Origin: Vallitalea maricola
Lineage (GTDB): Bacteria > Bacillota > Clostridia > Lachnospirales > Vallitaleaceae
Reading direction: 5' to 3'
Assembly: GCF_036985595.1 (NCBI RefSeq)
Contig: NZ_BTPU01000067.1
Location: 1 to 64,000 of the forward strand
DNA length: 64,000 bases
Positions 26,600-35,114 of the stretch are shown piece after piece. The first letter of the stretch is position 1. Every line of letters begins with the position of its first letter. Both the position numbers and the translations under genes were made by a program. The notes beneath the pieces are model-generated. The model had not been told where the DNA came from, did no database searches, and was given only the letters and a program-made list of their open reading frames with translations.

Positions 26600-28105
26600 C
26601 TACCAAAATGAATCTACTAATAATTCACTTAGTCTTATATATTCTTCATAACACCTTTTATATATTTTAACACACTCTCTATTAGGCCGATAAGTATTTT
26701 GGATAGTTACAGTTTTATCTATAGCTTCTTGAAAGTCCTTATATATACCTACACCAACTCCAGCAAGAATTGCAGCTCCTAGCGTAGTCGCATGGTCTGA
26801 ATAAGGTACCTGAATAGTACGGTTAGTTACATCTGCTTTGATTTGAGTCCATACACTGCTATTGGCACTTCCACCTACACTTGATAAAGTACCAGCCTCA
26901 ACTCCTGCTTCCTTAGCAGTCTCCAAGTTATGGTTAAGAGCATATGCAACGCCCTCCATTGTACTTCTTATCATATGTGCTCTTGTTTTATCAAAAGACA
27001 ATCCATAATAAACACCTTTTGCCTTACTATTCCATAGAGGAGATCTTTCCCCTTTCATATAAGGTAAAAAGATTATATCATCACTACCTGGTGGTATCTT
27101 CTCAGCTTCCTCACTCATTATAACAAATGGACTACTACCTCTTTTATCAGCTTCTTCCTGCTCTACATGTCCAAATTCTCTATTAAACCAATTAAGAGTT
27201 CCCCCTCCACCTGTTGTACCACCTTGCAACAACCACATATCAGGTACAACATGATATCCAAGAATCAATTTCTCATGTATTACAGGCTTACCTAACGCAA
27301 TACTCATTCCACCTGCTTGACCACCTTGTTCTTGAGTCTCTCCTTCATTAATTACACCAGCACCTAAAGTACAACAAGCAGCATCTAAACCACCAGCAAC
27401 AACAGGTGTACCCACTTTTAATCCCGTTACTTTGGCTACCTTTTCTGTAACACTACCAACAATATCATGACTATGCATTAATGGTGCCATCAAATCTAGA
27501 GATAACCCTAACTTATCAGCTATCTCAAAATCCCACTCACCTTTGTTTATATCAAAAAAATGGAATCCATAACACTGAGAATAATCCTGTGAAATTTGAT
27601 TAGTCAGCTTATATGCTATATAAGCATTACTCTGCAAAAATTTATAAGTCCTATTGAATACCTCAGGCATATTATCTCTTAACCATAACATCTTAGGAGT
27701 TATATAAGCCGAATCAACAGGATTACCACTGATGCTAATCAACTTTTCTTCACCAACTGCATCCTTCATCCATTCAGCCTGCTCTTCAGCCCTTCTATCC
27801 AACCATATCATAGCTCTACTCAGTACATTACCTGACTTATCAATAGGAATACAAGCCCATGATGTCCCATCAATACCAATCCCTTTTATATCTTCCGGAT
27901 TAATATTATCTCTACTTAACATCTGGGAAATTCCCTCAGTAATTACCTGCCACCAATCCTCTGGATTTTGCTCCACAAAACCTTTACTAGGATAATAAGT
28001 CTCATAACTCTTAGTAATACTAGAAACTACTTTACCCATTACATCAAAAATAGTCATCTTACAACCCGATGTACCTTGGTCAATAGCTAATAGTAACTCT
28101 CCCAT
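26600..28105 (-). CDS. FGGY-family carbohydrate kinase (xylulokinase-like)
   Basis: This ATP-dependent sugar or polyol kinase is of the FGGY family. The phosphate-binding LAIDQGTSGCK lies at residues 5-15. GIGIDGTSW near 82, MIWLDRRAEEQ near 104 (with the catalytic Asp region), GGLDAACCTLGAG near 240 and GGSANSSVWTQIKADV near 407 follow. At 501 residues it is complete. The sequence resembles xylulokinases most, but FGGY substrates cannot be read off by eye. It is the last gene of the operon and overlaps the mutarotase gene by one base. Its substrate is probably the ketose or polyol handled by the upstream dehydrogenases. Confidence 0.88.
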   Translation of the reverse strand: MGELLLAIDQGTSGCKMTIFDVMGKVVSSITKSYETYYPSKGFVEQNPEDWWQVITEGISQMLSRDNINPEDIKGIGIDGTSWACIPIDKSGNVLSRAMIWLDRRAEEQAEWMKDAVGEEKLISISGNPVDSAYITPKMLWLRDNMPEVFNRTYKFLQSNAYIAYKLTNQISQDYSQCYGFHFFDINKGEWDFEIADKLGLSLDLMAPLMHSHDIVGSVTEKVAKVTGLKVGTPVVAGGLDAACCTLGAGVINEGETQEQGGQAGGMSIALGKPVIHEKLILGYHVVPDMWLLQGGTTGGGGTLNWFNREFGHVEQEEADKRGSSPFVIMSEEAEKIPPGSDDIIFLPYMKGERSPLWNSKAKGVYYGLSFDKTRAHMIRSTMEGVAYALNHNLETAKEAGVEAGTLSSVGGSANSSVWTQIKADVTNRTIQVPYSDHATTLGAAILAGVGVGIYKDFQEAIDKTVTIQNTYRPNRECVKIYKRCYEEYIRLSELLVDSFW

Positions 28106-28530
28106 TAAACAACAACACCTTTTTTAAGAATGATATTTGCATATAATGAAGTCTCCCCAGTAGCTACAACTGCATACGCCTTCTTAGCCCTTTCATAAAA
28201 TGCAAATCTTTCCTCATAACAGATTTTTTTGTCTCCCTCTTTTTCCTTGATTATAGCCTTATACGTATCCCATATCTCAGGAACATAAGTATCTCCCTTT
28301 ACAACTTCCATCAATCCAACAGGTTCATCAGTATACACATCCAAAGGCATCAATTCTAAAACAGCCTCTAAAACTTCAGGTACACCATGCCCATCTAATC
28401 TAACTAATCTCTGAGCCATTGAAGCAGCAGGAAAGTTACCATCAGATATAATTATCTCATCCCCATGCCCCATCTCCATCAATATTTTCAACAACTCTGG
28501 TGATAAAATACTTGGAATCTTCTTCAACAT
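28105..28530 (-). CDS. RbsD/FucU-family sugar mutarotase
   Basis: This small protein catalyses anomer interconversion of a sugar, as FucU and RbsD do for fucose and ribose. Family residues are visible in LSPELLKILMEMGHGDEIIISDGNFPA near 10-36 with the catalytic His, VRLDGHGVPEVLEAVL near 44-59 and a C-terminal VVATGETSLYANIILKKGVV. It resembles FucU more than RbsD. The start at 28530 is chosen because AGGAG lies just upstream of an alternative ATG. It overlaps the FGGY kinase gene, suggesting they act on the same sugar. Confidence 0.85.
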   Translation of the reverse strand: MLKKIPSILSPELLKILMEMGHGDEIIISDGNFPAASMAQRLVRLDGHGVPEVLEAVLELMPLDVYTDEPVGLMEVVKGDTYVPEIWDTYKAIIKEKEGDKKICYEERFAFYERAKKAYAVVATGETSLYANIILKKGVVV

Positions 28531-28634
28531 ACTAATCATCTCCTAAATTAATTTATATATTTATTATTTTATTACTTACCACATAATTTAACTGTAATCT
28601 TTTTATCTACCAAACATGAATATCACGGGCAAAA

Positions 28635-28704
28635 GGGTAAATTGTAATAATCACGCAGACCGATCGCTTCTCAGAGTAAGGCAAGTGATTATTACAATTT
28701 ACCC
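28635..28704. repeat. 20-bp perfect inverted repeat within the operon
   Basis: The 20 bases from 28635 (GGGTAAATTGTA...) are mirrored exactly at 28685-28704 around a 30-base loop. GGGC/GCCC extends the stem after a small bulge. It lies between the PfkB-kinase gene and the mutarotase gene and could be a processing site, an attenuator or an internal terminator. Confidence 0.8.
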
Positions 28705-28723
28705 TGCCCCTCCTACCATAAAA

Positions 28724-29656
28724 TCAACCTATCTCAGCTACCTCTACCTGACTAAAATACAAATCCACCAATTCTTTCTCCACATAACCAGTCTGAGCAA
28801 ATTGAGTATTAGCAGTTCCACAAGCCATGCCCATCCTAATCATATCTATCTGACTCGATTCTCTTTCTAACCCGATTGCACATCCAGCTATAAAAGAATC
28901 CCCTGAACCAACTGTATTTATAACCCTGGCAGGTGGAATAGTAAACCTGTATATACCCTCATCAAGTCCAGCAATACACCCATCTTTTCCTAGACTGATT
29001 ACAGGTACCTCAACACCCATTCTCTTAAAATACTTTATAGCCTTTACAAGTCCTTGTAATGTACTAACATCACCACTATGAACCTGCTTAATCTCATCAG
29101 TATTAGGTTTCACCATATAAGGTATAGCTTTTATACCCTCTATGAATGCTTTTGAACTTGTATCTAAAATAACTTTCTTATTATGCTTCTTAGCAATATC
29201 AATCAATACTTTATAAAAATCAGCAGATATTCCCTTTGGTAAACTCCCAGAAATAGTAACCACTTTTATATCATCCAACATATCTTCATATACCTTGATA
29301 AATTTATTAACTTCATATTCTGATACAACTGGTCCTGCTTCCAATATCTCTGTACTAATCTGATTAACAGTATCAGATACGTTAACACATATTCTTGTTT
29401 CTCCACTTACCTTAATAAATCTACTTTCTATACCTAGCTCTTTAACTTTATTATTAATAAAATCTCCATTAGAACCACCTAATAAACCTGTTGCAGCAAC
29501 TTTTTCACCCATTGTTTTTGCAACCTTGGCTACATTAAGCCCTTTACCACCTGCAGAGGCAACCGTCTTGATAGGACGATGTACCTCTCCAAGTTTATAA
29601 TTATCTATTATATAGACTTTATCAATAGCTGGATTCATAGTAATTGTAAGAATCAT
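28724..29656 (-). CDS. 1-phosphofructokinase/tagatose-6-phosphate kinase family
   Basis: This is a PfkB-fold sugar-phosphate kinase of the FruK/LacC subgroup. Signature one lies near residues 36-48 (SAGGKGLNVAKVA), substrate loops are ITMNPAIDKVY at 4-14, and the ATP/anion-hole GSGDSFIAGCA lies near 249-259 with the catalytic Asp. At 310 residues it is complete. It sits directly downstream of the class II aldolase gene with nine bases between them. Together they would convert a hexulose 6-phosphate or 1-phosphate to the bisphosphate and cleave it. Tagatose or fructose phosphate is plausible; the choice is not decidable from sequence alone. Confidence 0.88.
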   Translation of the reverse strand: MILTITMNPAIDKVYIIDNYKLGEVHRPIKTVASAGGKGLNVAKVAKTMGEKVAATGLLGGSNGDFINNKVKELGIESRFIKVSGETRICVNVSDTVNQISTEILEAGPVVSEYEVNKFIKVYEDMLDDIKVVTISGSLPKGISADFYKVLIDIAKKHNKKVILDTSSKAFIEGIKAIPYMVKPNTDEIKQVHSGDVSTLQGLVKAIKYFKRMGVEVPVISLGKDGCIAGLDEGIYRFTIPPARVINTVGSGDSFIAGCAIGLERESSQIDMIRMGMACGTANTQFAQTGYVEKELVDLYFSQVEVAEIG

Positions 29657-29665
29657 TATACACCT

Positions 29666-30529
29666 CTAGAATTCGTCAGCTAAGCCGCTTGATCCACAAA
29701 GCCTTATCTTTTTCTTGACTACTTCTTTTACAGCTTCTCTAGCAGCTCCCATATAATTTCTTGGATCATTTTCCTCTTTATTTTTAGCGAATGTCCCTGC
29801 AATCGCTTCTGCCATAGGATTTTTTAATTCCGTTGCTATATTTATTTTTGCTATTCCACGTTTTATGGCCTCTTTGATACTATCATCTGGTACACCGGAA
29901 GCGCCGTGTAGAACAAGTGGTACATCTACTATCGCTTCAATTGCAGACAACCTGTCAAAATCTAACTTAGGTTCTCCTTTGTACATACCGTGTGCAGTTC
30001 CTATAGCTATTGCTAATGTATCAATACCTGTATCTTCAACAAATTTCTTGGCTTCAGAAGGAATTGTCAAGGCAGCTTCATCACTGTTGACAAACATATC
30101 GTCTTCAACTCCACCTATCCTTCCAATCTCACCTTCAACTTGTATTCCTACAGCATGAGCCATATCTGTAACACGCTTAACCAATTTCACATTTTCTTCA
30201 TATTCAAGATTAGCCCCATCAATCATAACAGATGTATAGTTATTCTTAATACATTGTACAATAGTATTAAAAGATGGGCAATGGTCAACATGAAGTGCTA
30301 CAGGAATATTATACATATCTGCTGCCTTTTTTACAATAACTCCAATGTATTCTATTCCAGCATGTTTTAGAGTTCCTGGTGTTGTCTGAATTATTACCGG
30401 AGCTCTCTCTTCACTAGCACCTTCAATAACTGCTTGAATAGTTTCTAGATTATGTATATTAAACGCCGCTATTGCTACCTTTTTCTCTTTTGCTTTCTTA
30501 ATTAATTCTAGTGAGCTTACTAATGGCAT
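29666..30529 (-). CDS. Class II ketose-bisphosphate aldolase (GatY/FbaA type)
   Basis: This zinc-dependent aldolase cleaves fructose- or tagatose-1,6-bisphosphate to dihydroxyacetone phosphate and glyceraldehyde 3-phosphate. Metal ligands are visible in ALHVDHCPSF near residues 78-87, EGEIGRIGG near 132, AIGTAHGMYKGEP near 175-187 and LVLHGASGVPD near 205-215. At 287 residues it is the usual length for the GatY/KbaY/FbaA group. AAGGAGG precedes the ATG. The neighbours, a GatD-like dehydrogenase and a LacC/FruK-like kinase, favour a tagatose-bisphosphate role by inference. Confidence 0.92.
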   Translation of the reverse strand: MPLVSSLELIKKAKEKKVAIAAFNIHNLETIQAVIEGASEERAPVIIQTTPGTLKHAGIEYIGVIVKKAADMYNIPVALHVDHCPSFNTIVQCIKNNYTSVMIDGANLEYEENVKLVKRVTDMAHAVGIQVEGEIGRIGGVEDDMFVNSDEAALTIPSEAKKFVEDTGIDTLAIAIGTAHGMYKGEPKLDFDRLSAIEAIVDVPLVLHGASGVPDDSIKEAIKRGIAKINIATELKNPMAEAIAGTFAKNKEENDPRNYMGAAREAVKEVVKKKIRLCGSSGLADEF

Positions 30530-30544
30530 AGTTATACCTCCTTA

Positions 30545-31582
30545 TTAAAATTTCATCATCACTTTACCCGACACTCTTTTTGCCTCTATATCTATAAAAG
30601 CTTTTTTTGTATCATCAATATCAATAACCCTATCTATCAATTTTTCTACTTTTATCTGTCCTGTTCCAAGATAGTTTGCACCTAGAGTCCATTCTTTTCC
30701 TGGAAAAGGAGCTGAATATGACATCCAAGAACCTTTTACCGTCAATTCTTTTCTATTCATATATTCGAATTGTTTTGGCTGTATGACAAATTCCGTATGA
30801 GGTGTACCAATATACATAACACTTCCTTTGTTACCAGCAATCTCCAAGCATAGTAATTCTGTAAAAGGCACTCCTGCTGTTTCAATAACCATCTGGAAAC
30901 CTTTACCATTAGTGATTTTTTTAACTTGTTCAGCTATATCATCTGTTTTAGTATTGATTACATTATCCGCTCCCAATTCTAAGGCTATTTTTAATCTTTC
31001 GTCATCAATATCAAACACTGTAATATCTTTTGCACCCATTATCTTGGCACATTGTAATGTCAATAGACCTATAGTTCCCATGCCTGTTATAGCTACAGTA
31101 GTCATAGGTTTGAAATCCATTACCAACAGACCATGTAATACTACGGTTATAGGTTCAAGAAATGCACCTTGAACATAAGAAACTTGTTCTGGTAGTTTTA
31201 CTATATTAACTTCCGGCGCTTTTACATATTCAGCCCAAGCTCCATATTCTCTTGAACCAATGAAACTATATTTTTTACATAATGCATGATTACCACTAAG
31301 ACAATCCACACATGAATGACAAGGTTTCAGAGGTGCTACTGATACTTTGTCTCCAATATGTACATTCTTTACTTCTCTTCCAATTTCAACTACTTCACCT
31401 GAAAACTCATGTCCAAATACATTGGGATAATAATGAGAAGCCGTTCCCAAGACTCTTGGTATATCTGAACCACATATTCCAGAAGCCTTTACTTTAATCA
31501 ACACTTCATCATCTTCAATAACAGGCTTTTCAATATTTTCTATTCTAATTTCATTTTGTGCGTATAATACAGCCGCTTTCAT
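30545..31582 (-). CDS. Zinc alcohol dehydrogenase, GatD-like
   Basis: This is a medium-chain NAD-dependent dehydrogenase close to galactitol-1-phosphate 5-dehydrogenases. The catalytic zinc ligands are in GICGSDIPRV near residues 35-44 and FGHEFSG near 58-64. The structural zinc is bound by four cysteines spaced C-x2-C-x2-C-x7-C around 88-102 (CHSCVDC). The Rossmann motif GMGTIGLL lies near 165. The start at 31582 is chosen because GAGGAGGG lies just upstream. It overlaps or abuts the aldo-keto reductase gene. A galactitol-type PTS, the usual partner of gatD, is absent here, so the true substrate may be unphosphorylated or made by the FGGY kinase. Confidence 0.87.
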   Translation of the reverse strand: MKAAVLYAQNEIRIENIEKPVIEDDEVLIKVKASGICGSDIPRVLGTASHYYPNVFGHEFSGEVVEIGREVKNVHIGDKVSVAPLKPCHSCVDCLSGNHALCKKYSFIGSREYGAWAEYVKAPEVNIVKLPEQVSYVQGAFLEPITVVLHGLLVMDFKPMTTVAITGMGTIGLLTLQCAKIMGAKDITVFDIDDERLKIALELGADNVINTKTDDIAEQVKKITNGKGFQMVIETAGVPFTELLCLEIAGNKGSVMYIGTPHTEFVIQPKQFEYMNRKELTVKGSWMSYSAPFPGKEWTLGANYLGTGQIKVEKLIDRVIDIDDTKKAFIDIEAKRVSGKVMMKF

Positions 31583-31599
31583 TGATATTACCCTCCTCA

Positions 31600-32643
31600 C
31601 TATTTAGCTATGATTCCATCTAAATCCCATAAGTCTTCCCATGATTGGTTATCTTTCCATAAAAAAACTTGACCTTTGATAAGACGACAGTTCTTATCAA
31701 TCTTAGATATAGCTTCCATCTCTTCATCAGTTAAAGGGTTTTCTGTTACACATTTTATGTTGCTAAGATATTCATTTCTCTTTACTGAAAATGGAATAGG
31801 CACTTGCCCTCTTTGAACTGCCCATTTGATACATACGACTGCTGGATGTACCCCAAGTCTTTTTGCTGCTGCGAGAATAACTGGGTCTTCTATGTCTACT
31901 GTATCATTTTCTGTTTTATCTCTACCTGGACGAGTTGGAGAACCAATAGGACAAAAACCGATAGGCTGAATATTATTTTTTATGCAAAAATCAAATAGCT
32001 CCTGTTGTTGAAAATGAGGGTGTTGCTCCATTTCATTTACTGCTGGTTTTATCCTTGCATCCTTAAGTAACAATTCAAATTTTGCTTTTGTCATATTGGA
32101 AGTACCGATATTTCTTACTAATCCCATGTCTACCAATCTTTCCATTTGTCTCCAAGTTTTCATAAACTCTTCATGGATATATGGATGAGCATTCTCACTT
32201 CTTGAATCAACTGAACAACCTGGAGCGTGGTAGTTAGGAAATGGCCAATGAATTAAATATAAATCCAAGTAATCAAGCTTTAGATCTTTTAATGTCTTTG
32301 CTACAGATATTAAAACGTCACCATCTCCATGCATATCATTCCATACTTTGGAATTAATCCATAGGTCTTCCCTTTTCATTCCATTTTTCATAGCTATCTC
32401 TAGAGATTCACCAATTTCTTTTTCGTTTTCATATACAGAAGCACAATCAATGTGACGATAACCAACTGAGATTGCTCCCAAAACAGCATCTGATATCTGA
32501 TTGGCAGTGAATCTGTCAGAACCAAAAGTACCAAGCCCTACAGCAGGCATTTCATCCCCTGTATATAATATTTTCTTTGGTATAATATTAGGGTCTACTC
32601 CATCTGACGCAATTTGAAAATTTTTTCTTAGATTATTTTCCAT
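31600..32643 (-). CDS. Aldo-keto reductase
   Basis: This is an NAD(P)H-dependent reductase of the aldo-keto reductase fold. The catalytic tetrad is visible: Asp and Tyr in GYRHIDCASVYENE near residues 61-74, Lys in WINSKVWND near 95-103 and His in YLIHWPFP near 133-140. Cofactor-binding IGTSNM near 180 and the C-terminal PFSVKRNEYLSNIK are present. It has 347 residues, longer than the typical 280-320 because of an N-terminal extension of about 25 residues. It is the first enzyme gene after the LacI-type regulator, with a palindromic operator upstream. It probably interconverts an aldose and its polyol. Confidence 0.88.
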   Translation of the reverse strand: MENNLRKNFQIASDGVDPNIIPKKILYTGDEMPAVGLGTFGSDRFTANQISDAVLGAISVGYRHIDCASVYENEKEIGESLEIAMKNGMKREDLWINSKVWNDMHGDGDVLISVAKTLKDLKLDYLDLYLIHWPFPNYHAPGCSVDSRSENAHPYIHEEFMKTWRQMERLVDMGLVRNIGTSNMTKAKFELLLKDARIKPAVNEMEQHPHFQQQELFDFCIKNNIQPIGFCPIGSPTRPGRDKTENDTVDIEDPVILAAAKRLGVHPAVVCIKWAVQRGQVPIPFSVKRNEYLSNIKCVTENPLTDEEMEAISKIDKNCRLIKGQVFLWKDNQSWEDLWDLDGIIAK

Positions 32644-32785
32644 TTTTCATTACTCTCCTTTATATTATTTATAGTTTAATAATTGTTGCTTTATTAATTG
32701 GCATATCGTTTAGTTTTATATTAAAATATTAAAGCTAAACGTTTAGCTCTAGCATAAAGTAATATCAACCAAATATAGTTAAAAT
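32644..32785 (-). promoter_or_regulatory. Operator region of the polyol operon
   Basis: AGCTAAACGTTTAGCT at 32733-32748 is a perfect 16-base palindrome centred on CG, the form recognised by LacI-family repressors. It lies between the regulator and the first enzyme gene. Confidence 0.8.
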
Positions 32786-33787
32786 CTATATATTGGTCGA
32801 TACAGACTCTTTGATATGAACTTTTGTTTTTAATCTATAAGTTGAAGGAAAATCTGAATAATCGTCACTAAGTCTTTTGAGCATAAGATTGGCCGCTGTT
32901 TCTCCAATCTCCTTCATTGGTTGTTCCACAATAGATAGTGGTGGTCTTACTATCCTTGCCATTTGTATGTTGTCAAATCCGATCAAAGATAATTGATTTG
33001 GAATAGTAATATTCAAATCATTAATTGCCATTATTGCACCAATTGTCATTTCATAATTGGTTACTAATACTGCAGAAGGACGTTTATCCATATTCCAAAG
33101 ATCAATAAGTGCTTTGTATCCACTTACTACAGTATAATCTGCGTTTTTAATTAATTCTTCATCAATTTCAACGTTATAGTCTTCGTGGACTCTAATATAT
33201 CCTTTTCTTCTTTCATCGGCAGTATAAGTGTTTTCTGGTCCGCATATTATACCTATCCTTTTATGTTTTCTCATAATTAGTTCTTCTACAGCTTGGTATG
33301 AGGCATTCAAATTATCTGCAATGACTATATCGCAATCCAGCCCTCTTATCATTCTATCTAATAATATAACAGGAATCTTTTTATCTATCAGACTCTGTAT
33401 ATGCTTTTTTTCTCCACTATAACTAACCATGATAATACCATCAACATGTTTATTTATAAGAAATTCAAGTTTGGTGTGCTCTAATTCTTTGTCTTCTTTG
33501 AAGTCACATATTATAGTACCATAACCTTTTTCTTGTAGAATGCCTTCAATTATTGATACTATTGAGGTAAAAAATATGTTTTCCAAAGATGGTAACAACA
33601 CCCCTATTGTCATCGTTTTATTGGTTTTCAATCCCCTAGCCATTTCATTTCTTTTATAATCTAAGGCTTCTATAGCTTCTTGGATTATTTTTTTGTTCTC
33701 ATCTAGGACATTACCACCATTAATGTATTTTGATATGGTTGCTATAGATAATCCAGTATATTTTGCTACATCTTTAATAGTTGAAAT
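32786..33787 (-). CDS. LacI-family transcriptional regulator
   Basis: This sugar-responsive repressor has a LacI helix-turn-helix at TIKDVAKYTGLSIATISKYING (residues 3-24 of the short form), a hinge near 45-60 and a periplasmic-binding-protein-like effector domain to the end (TIGVLLPSLENIFF, DGIIMVSYSGE, LSLIGFDNIQMA). The start is unusual. An upstream ATG at 33820 has no ribosome binding site and would put the operator palindrome inside the coding region. GGAGGTG at 33794-33800 sits six bases before ATT at 33787, giving a protein that begins [M]STIKDVAKY, exactly where LacI proteins normally begin. An AUU start is therefore likely. Confidence 0.88.
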   Translation of the reverse strand: MSTIKDVAKYTGLSIATISKYINGGNVLDENKKIIQEAIEALDYKRNEMARGLKTNKTMTIGVLLPSLENIFFTSIVSIIEGILQEKGYGTIICDFKEDKELEHTKLEFLINKHVDGIIMVSYSGEKKHIQSLIDKKIPVILLDRMIRGLDCDIVIADNLNASYQAVEELIMRKHKRIGIICGPENTYTADERRKGYIRVHEDYNVEIDEELIKNADYTVVSGYKALIDLWNMDKRPSAVLVTNYEMTIGAIMAINDLNITIPNQLSLIGFDNIQMARIVRPPLSIVEQPMKEIGETAANLMLKRLSDDYSDFPSTYRLKTKVHIKESVSTNI

Positions 33788-34110
33788 ATTATACACCTCC
33801 ATCACGAAACGTTTCGTCATCTTAATTATATCATAGATTTTTTAATATACAAGTTTTTTTATAATATCACATTAGTTTTTTTGTTTTGCTTTATGTAATC
33901 ACACTAATAATATTATGATAATATAAAAAAGTAAACTTATTTAATAAATTTATTACCCAAAATGAATTTTTATGAAAAAAGACTTTTCTTTTTAATATAA
34001 TTTTAATATAATTTAATTGATTGCTAAAATTAATTACGTGATATTTTTATAAAATTATTCTTTTAATTAATAAACTAATATAATTACTTAATAATATAGG
34101 GAGTGATTTA
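33788..34110. promoter_or_regulatory. Divergent region between lacI-type and marR-type genes
   Basis: ACGAAACGTTTCGT at 33804-33817 is a perfect 14-base palindrome just upstream of the LacI ribosome binding site, probably an autoregulatory or CcpA-like operator. The rest is extremely AT-rich and should hold the MarR promoter. No gene is seen. Confidence 0.65.
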
Positions 34111-34536
34111 ATGTTCAATCTTGATGATTGTGTTGCATTTATTACTAATAATGCTTCTAAACAAATGGAGAATTATTTTAATGAAAGGTTGACTCAATTA
34201 GGGAGTACCAGAGTTCAATGGATTGCATTATATTATCTAGGGAAAAATAAATCTATTAGTCAAGTTGATCTTGCCAAAAAAATGAATATAAAAAGTTCTA
34301 CCGTAGTAAGATTAATTGACAGAATGGAAAGAGACGGTTATGTAAAACGTGTAAAAGATTCTAACGATAGAAGAATAACCACTCTTGAATTAACTGATTC
34401 CGGACTTAACCTAAGAAAACAATTACTTCCTGAAGGTGAAAAAGCTAGTAAAGTTTTTTCTAAGAACATTACAGATGAAGAACTTGAAGTTTTTGTGAAT
34501 GTTTTAAAGAAAATGGTAGATAATATTAATGAATAA
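34111..34536 (+). CDS. MarR-family regulator with single N-terminal cysteine (OhrR-like)
   Basis: This is a winged-helix repressor. The recognition region is SQVDLAKKMNIKSSTVVRLIDRMERDGYVKR near residues 50-80, followed by the wing DSNDRRITTLELT. The only cysteine is Cys7 in the first helix (LDDCVAF), the position equivalent to the peroxide-sensing cysteine of OhrR, whose first helix has a similar CFAL run. Organic peroxide sensing is therefore a reasonable inference. GGGAGTGA precedes the ATG. The next gene encodes an AhpD-like protein, and inverted repeats lie between them. Confidence 0.87.
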   Translation: MFNLDDCVAFITNNASKQMENYFNERLTQLGSTRVQWIALYYLGKNKSISQVDLAKKMNIKSSTVVRLIDRMERDGYVKRVKDSNDRRITTLELTDSGLNLRKQLLPEGEKASKVFSKNITDEELEVFVNVLKKMVDNINE

Positions 34537-34671
34537 TTTATTTTAGATATACTTTTCTAGGTATCTAAAGGATAACATCAATTATTTATTGATAGATGTT
34601 GATATCTAAAATAATATGTGCTATACTAACTATTGCATATACAATTATTTTACTACTAGGAGGTAATATAG
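34537..34671 (+). promoter_or_regulatory. Promoter/operator region of the AhpD-like gene
   Basis: TTTAGATATAC is mirrored by GTATCTAAA near 34540-34570, and AACATC near 34575 by GATGTT near 34595. Repeated GATATCTAAA sequences are candidates for MarR binding. Confidence 0.5.
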
Positions 34672-35025
34672 ATGTCAAAAGACCCAAGACAAATGTTAAA
34701 CGACTTTATGTCAGGATTAGAGGATTTAGGTAAGACAAATGAAGCTCATATGGGTTCATTCATGAATTTATTAGGTACTGCTTATGAACCTGGTGCTCTA
34801 GATGTTAAAACAAAAGAATTGATGAGCGTAGCAATCGGTGCTTATAACCGTTGTGAATATTGTATTGTATTCCATGTATACAAAGCTCTTGAAGCAGGTG
34901 CAACACGTGAGGAAATCTTAGAAGCAGCTATGGTAGCAGTAGCATTTGGCGGAGGACCTTCTATGGCATACACTGTAACATTATTAAAGAAATCTATTGA
35001 TACTTTTGAAGGCGATTTCAAATAA
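34672..35025 (+). CDS. AhpD-like carboxymuconolactone decarboxylase family protein
   Basis: This 117-residue protein has the complete AhpD proton-relay motif: Glu49, eleven residues, Cys61-x2-Cys64-x3-His68 (CEYCIVFH). In mycobacterial AhpD this set catalyses peroxide reduction, and the CxxC pair is re-reduced by lipoylated protein and dihydrolipoamide dehydrogenase. Both of those functions are encoded next door. AGGAGG precedes the ATG. The remaining sequence (EAGATREEILEAAMVAVAFGGGPSMAY) is typical of the family. The gene ends at a terminator hairpin. Peroxidase activity is inferred; a simple carboxymuconolactone decarboxylase role is unlikely given the CxxC. Confidence 0.85.
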   Translation: MSKDPRQMLNDFMSGLEDLGKTNEAHMGSFMNLLGTAYEPGALDVKTKELMSVAIGAYNRCEYCIVFHVYKALEAGATREEILEAAMVAVAFGGGPSMAYTVTLLKKSIDTFEGDFK

Positions 35026-35042
35026 ATTTAATATAAACAGCG

Positions 35043-35070
35043 GAGGCAGTTGATACTGCCTCTTATTTTT
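35043..35070 (+). terminator. Terminator after the AhpD-like gene
   Basis: GAGGCAGT-tgat-ACTGCCTC is followed by TTATTTTT. Confidence 0.8.
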
Positions 35071-35114
35071 AAATACATTAGTTTTAATAACATTATATTT
35101 GCAAGGAGGATATC

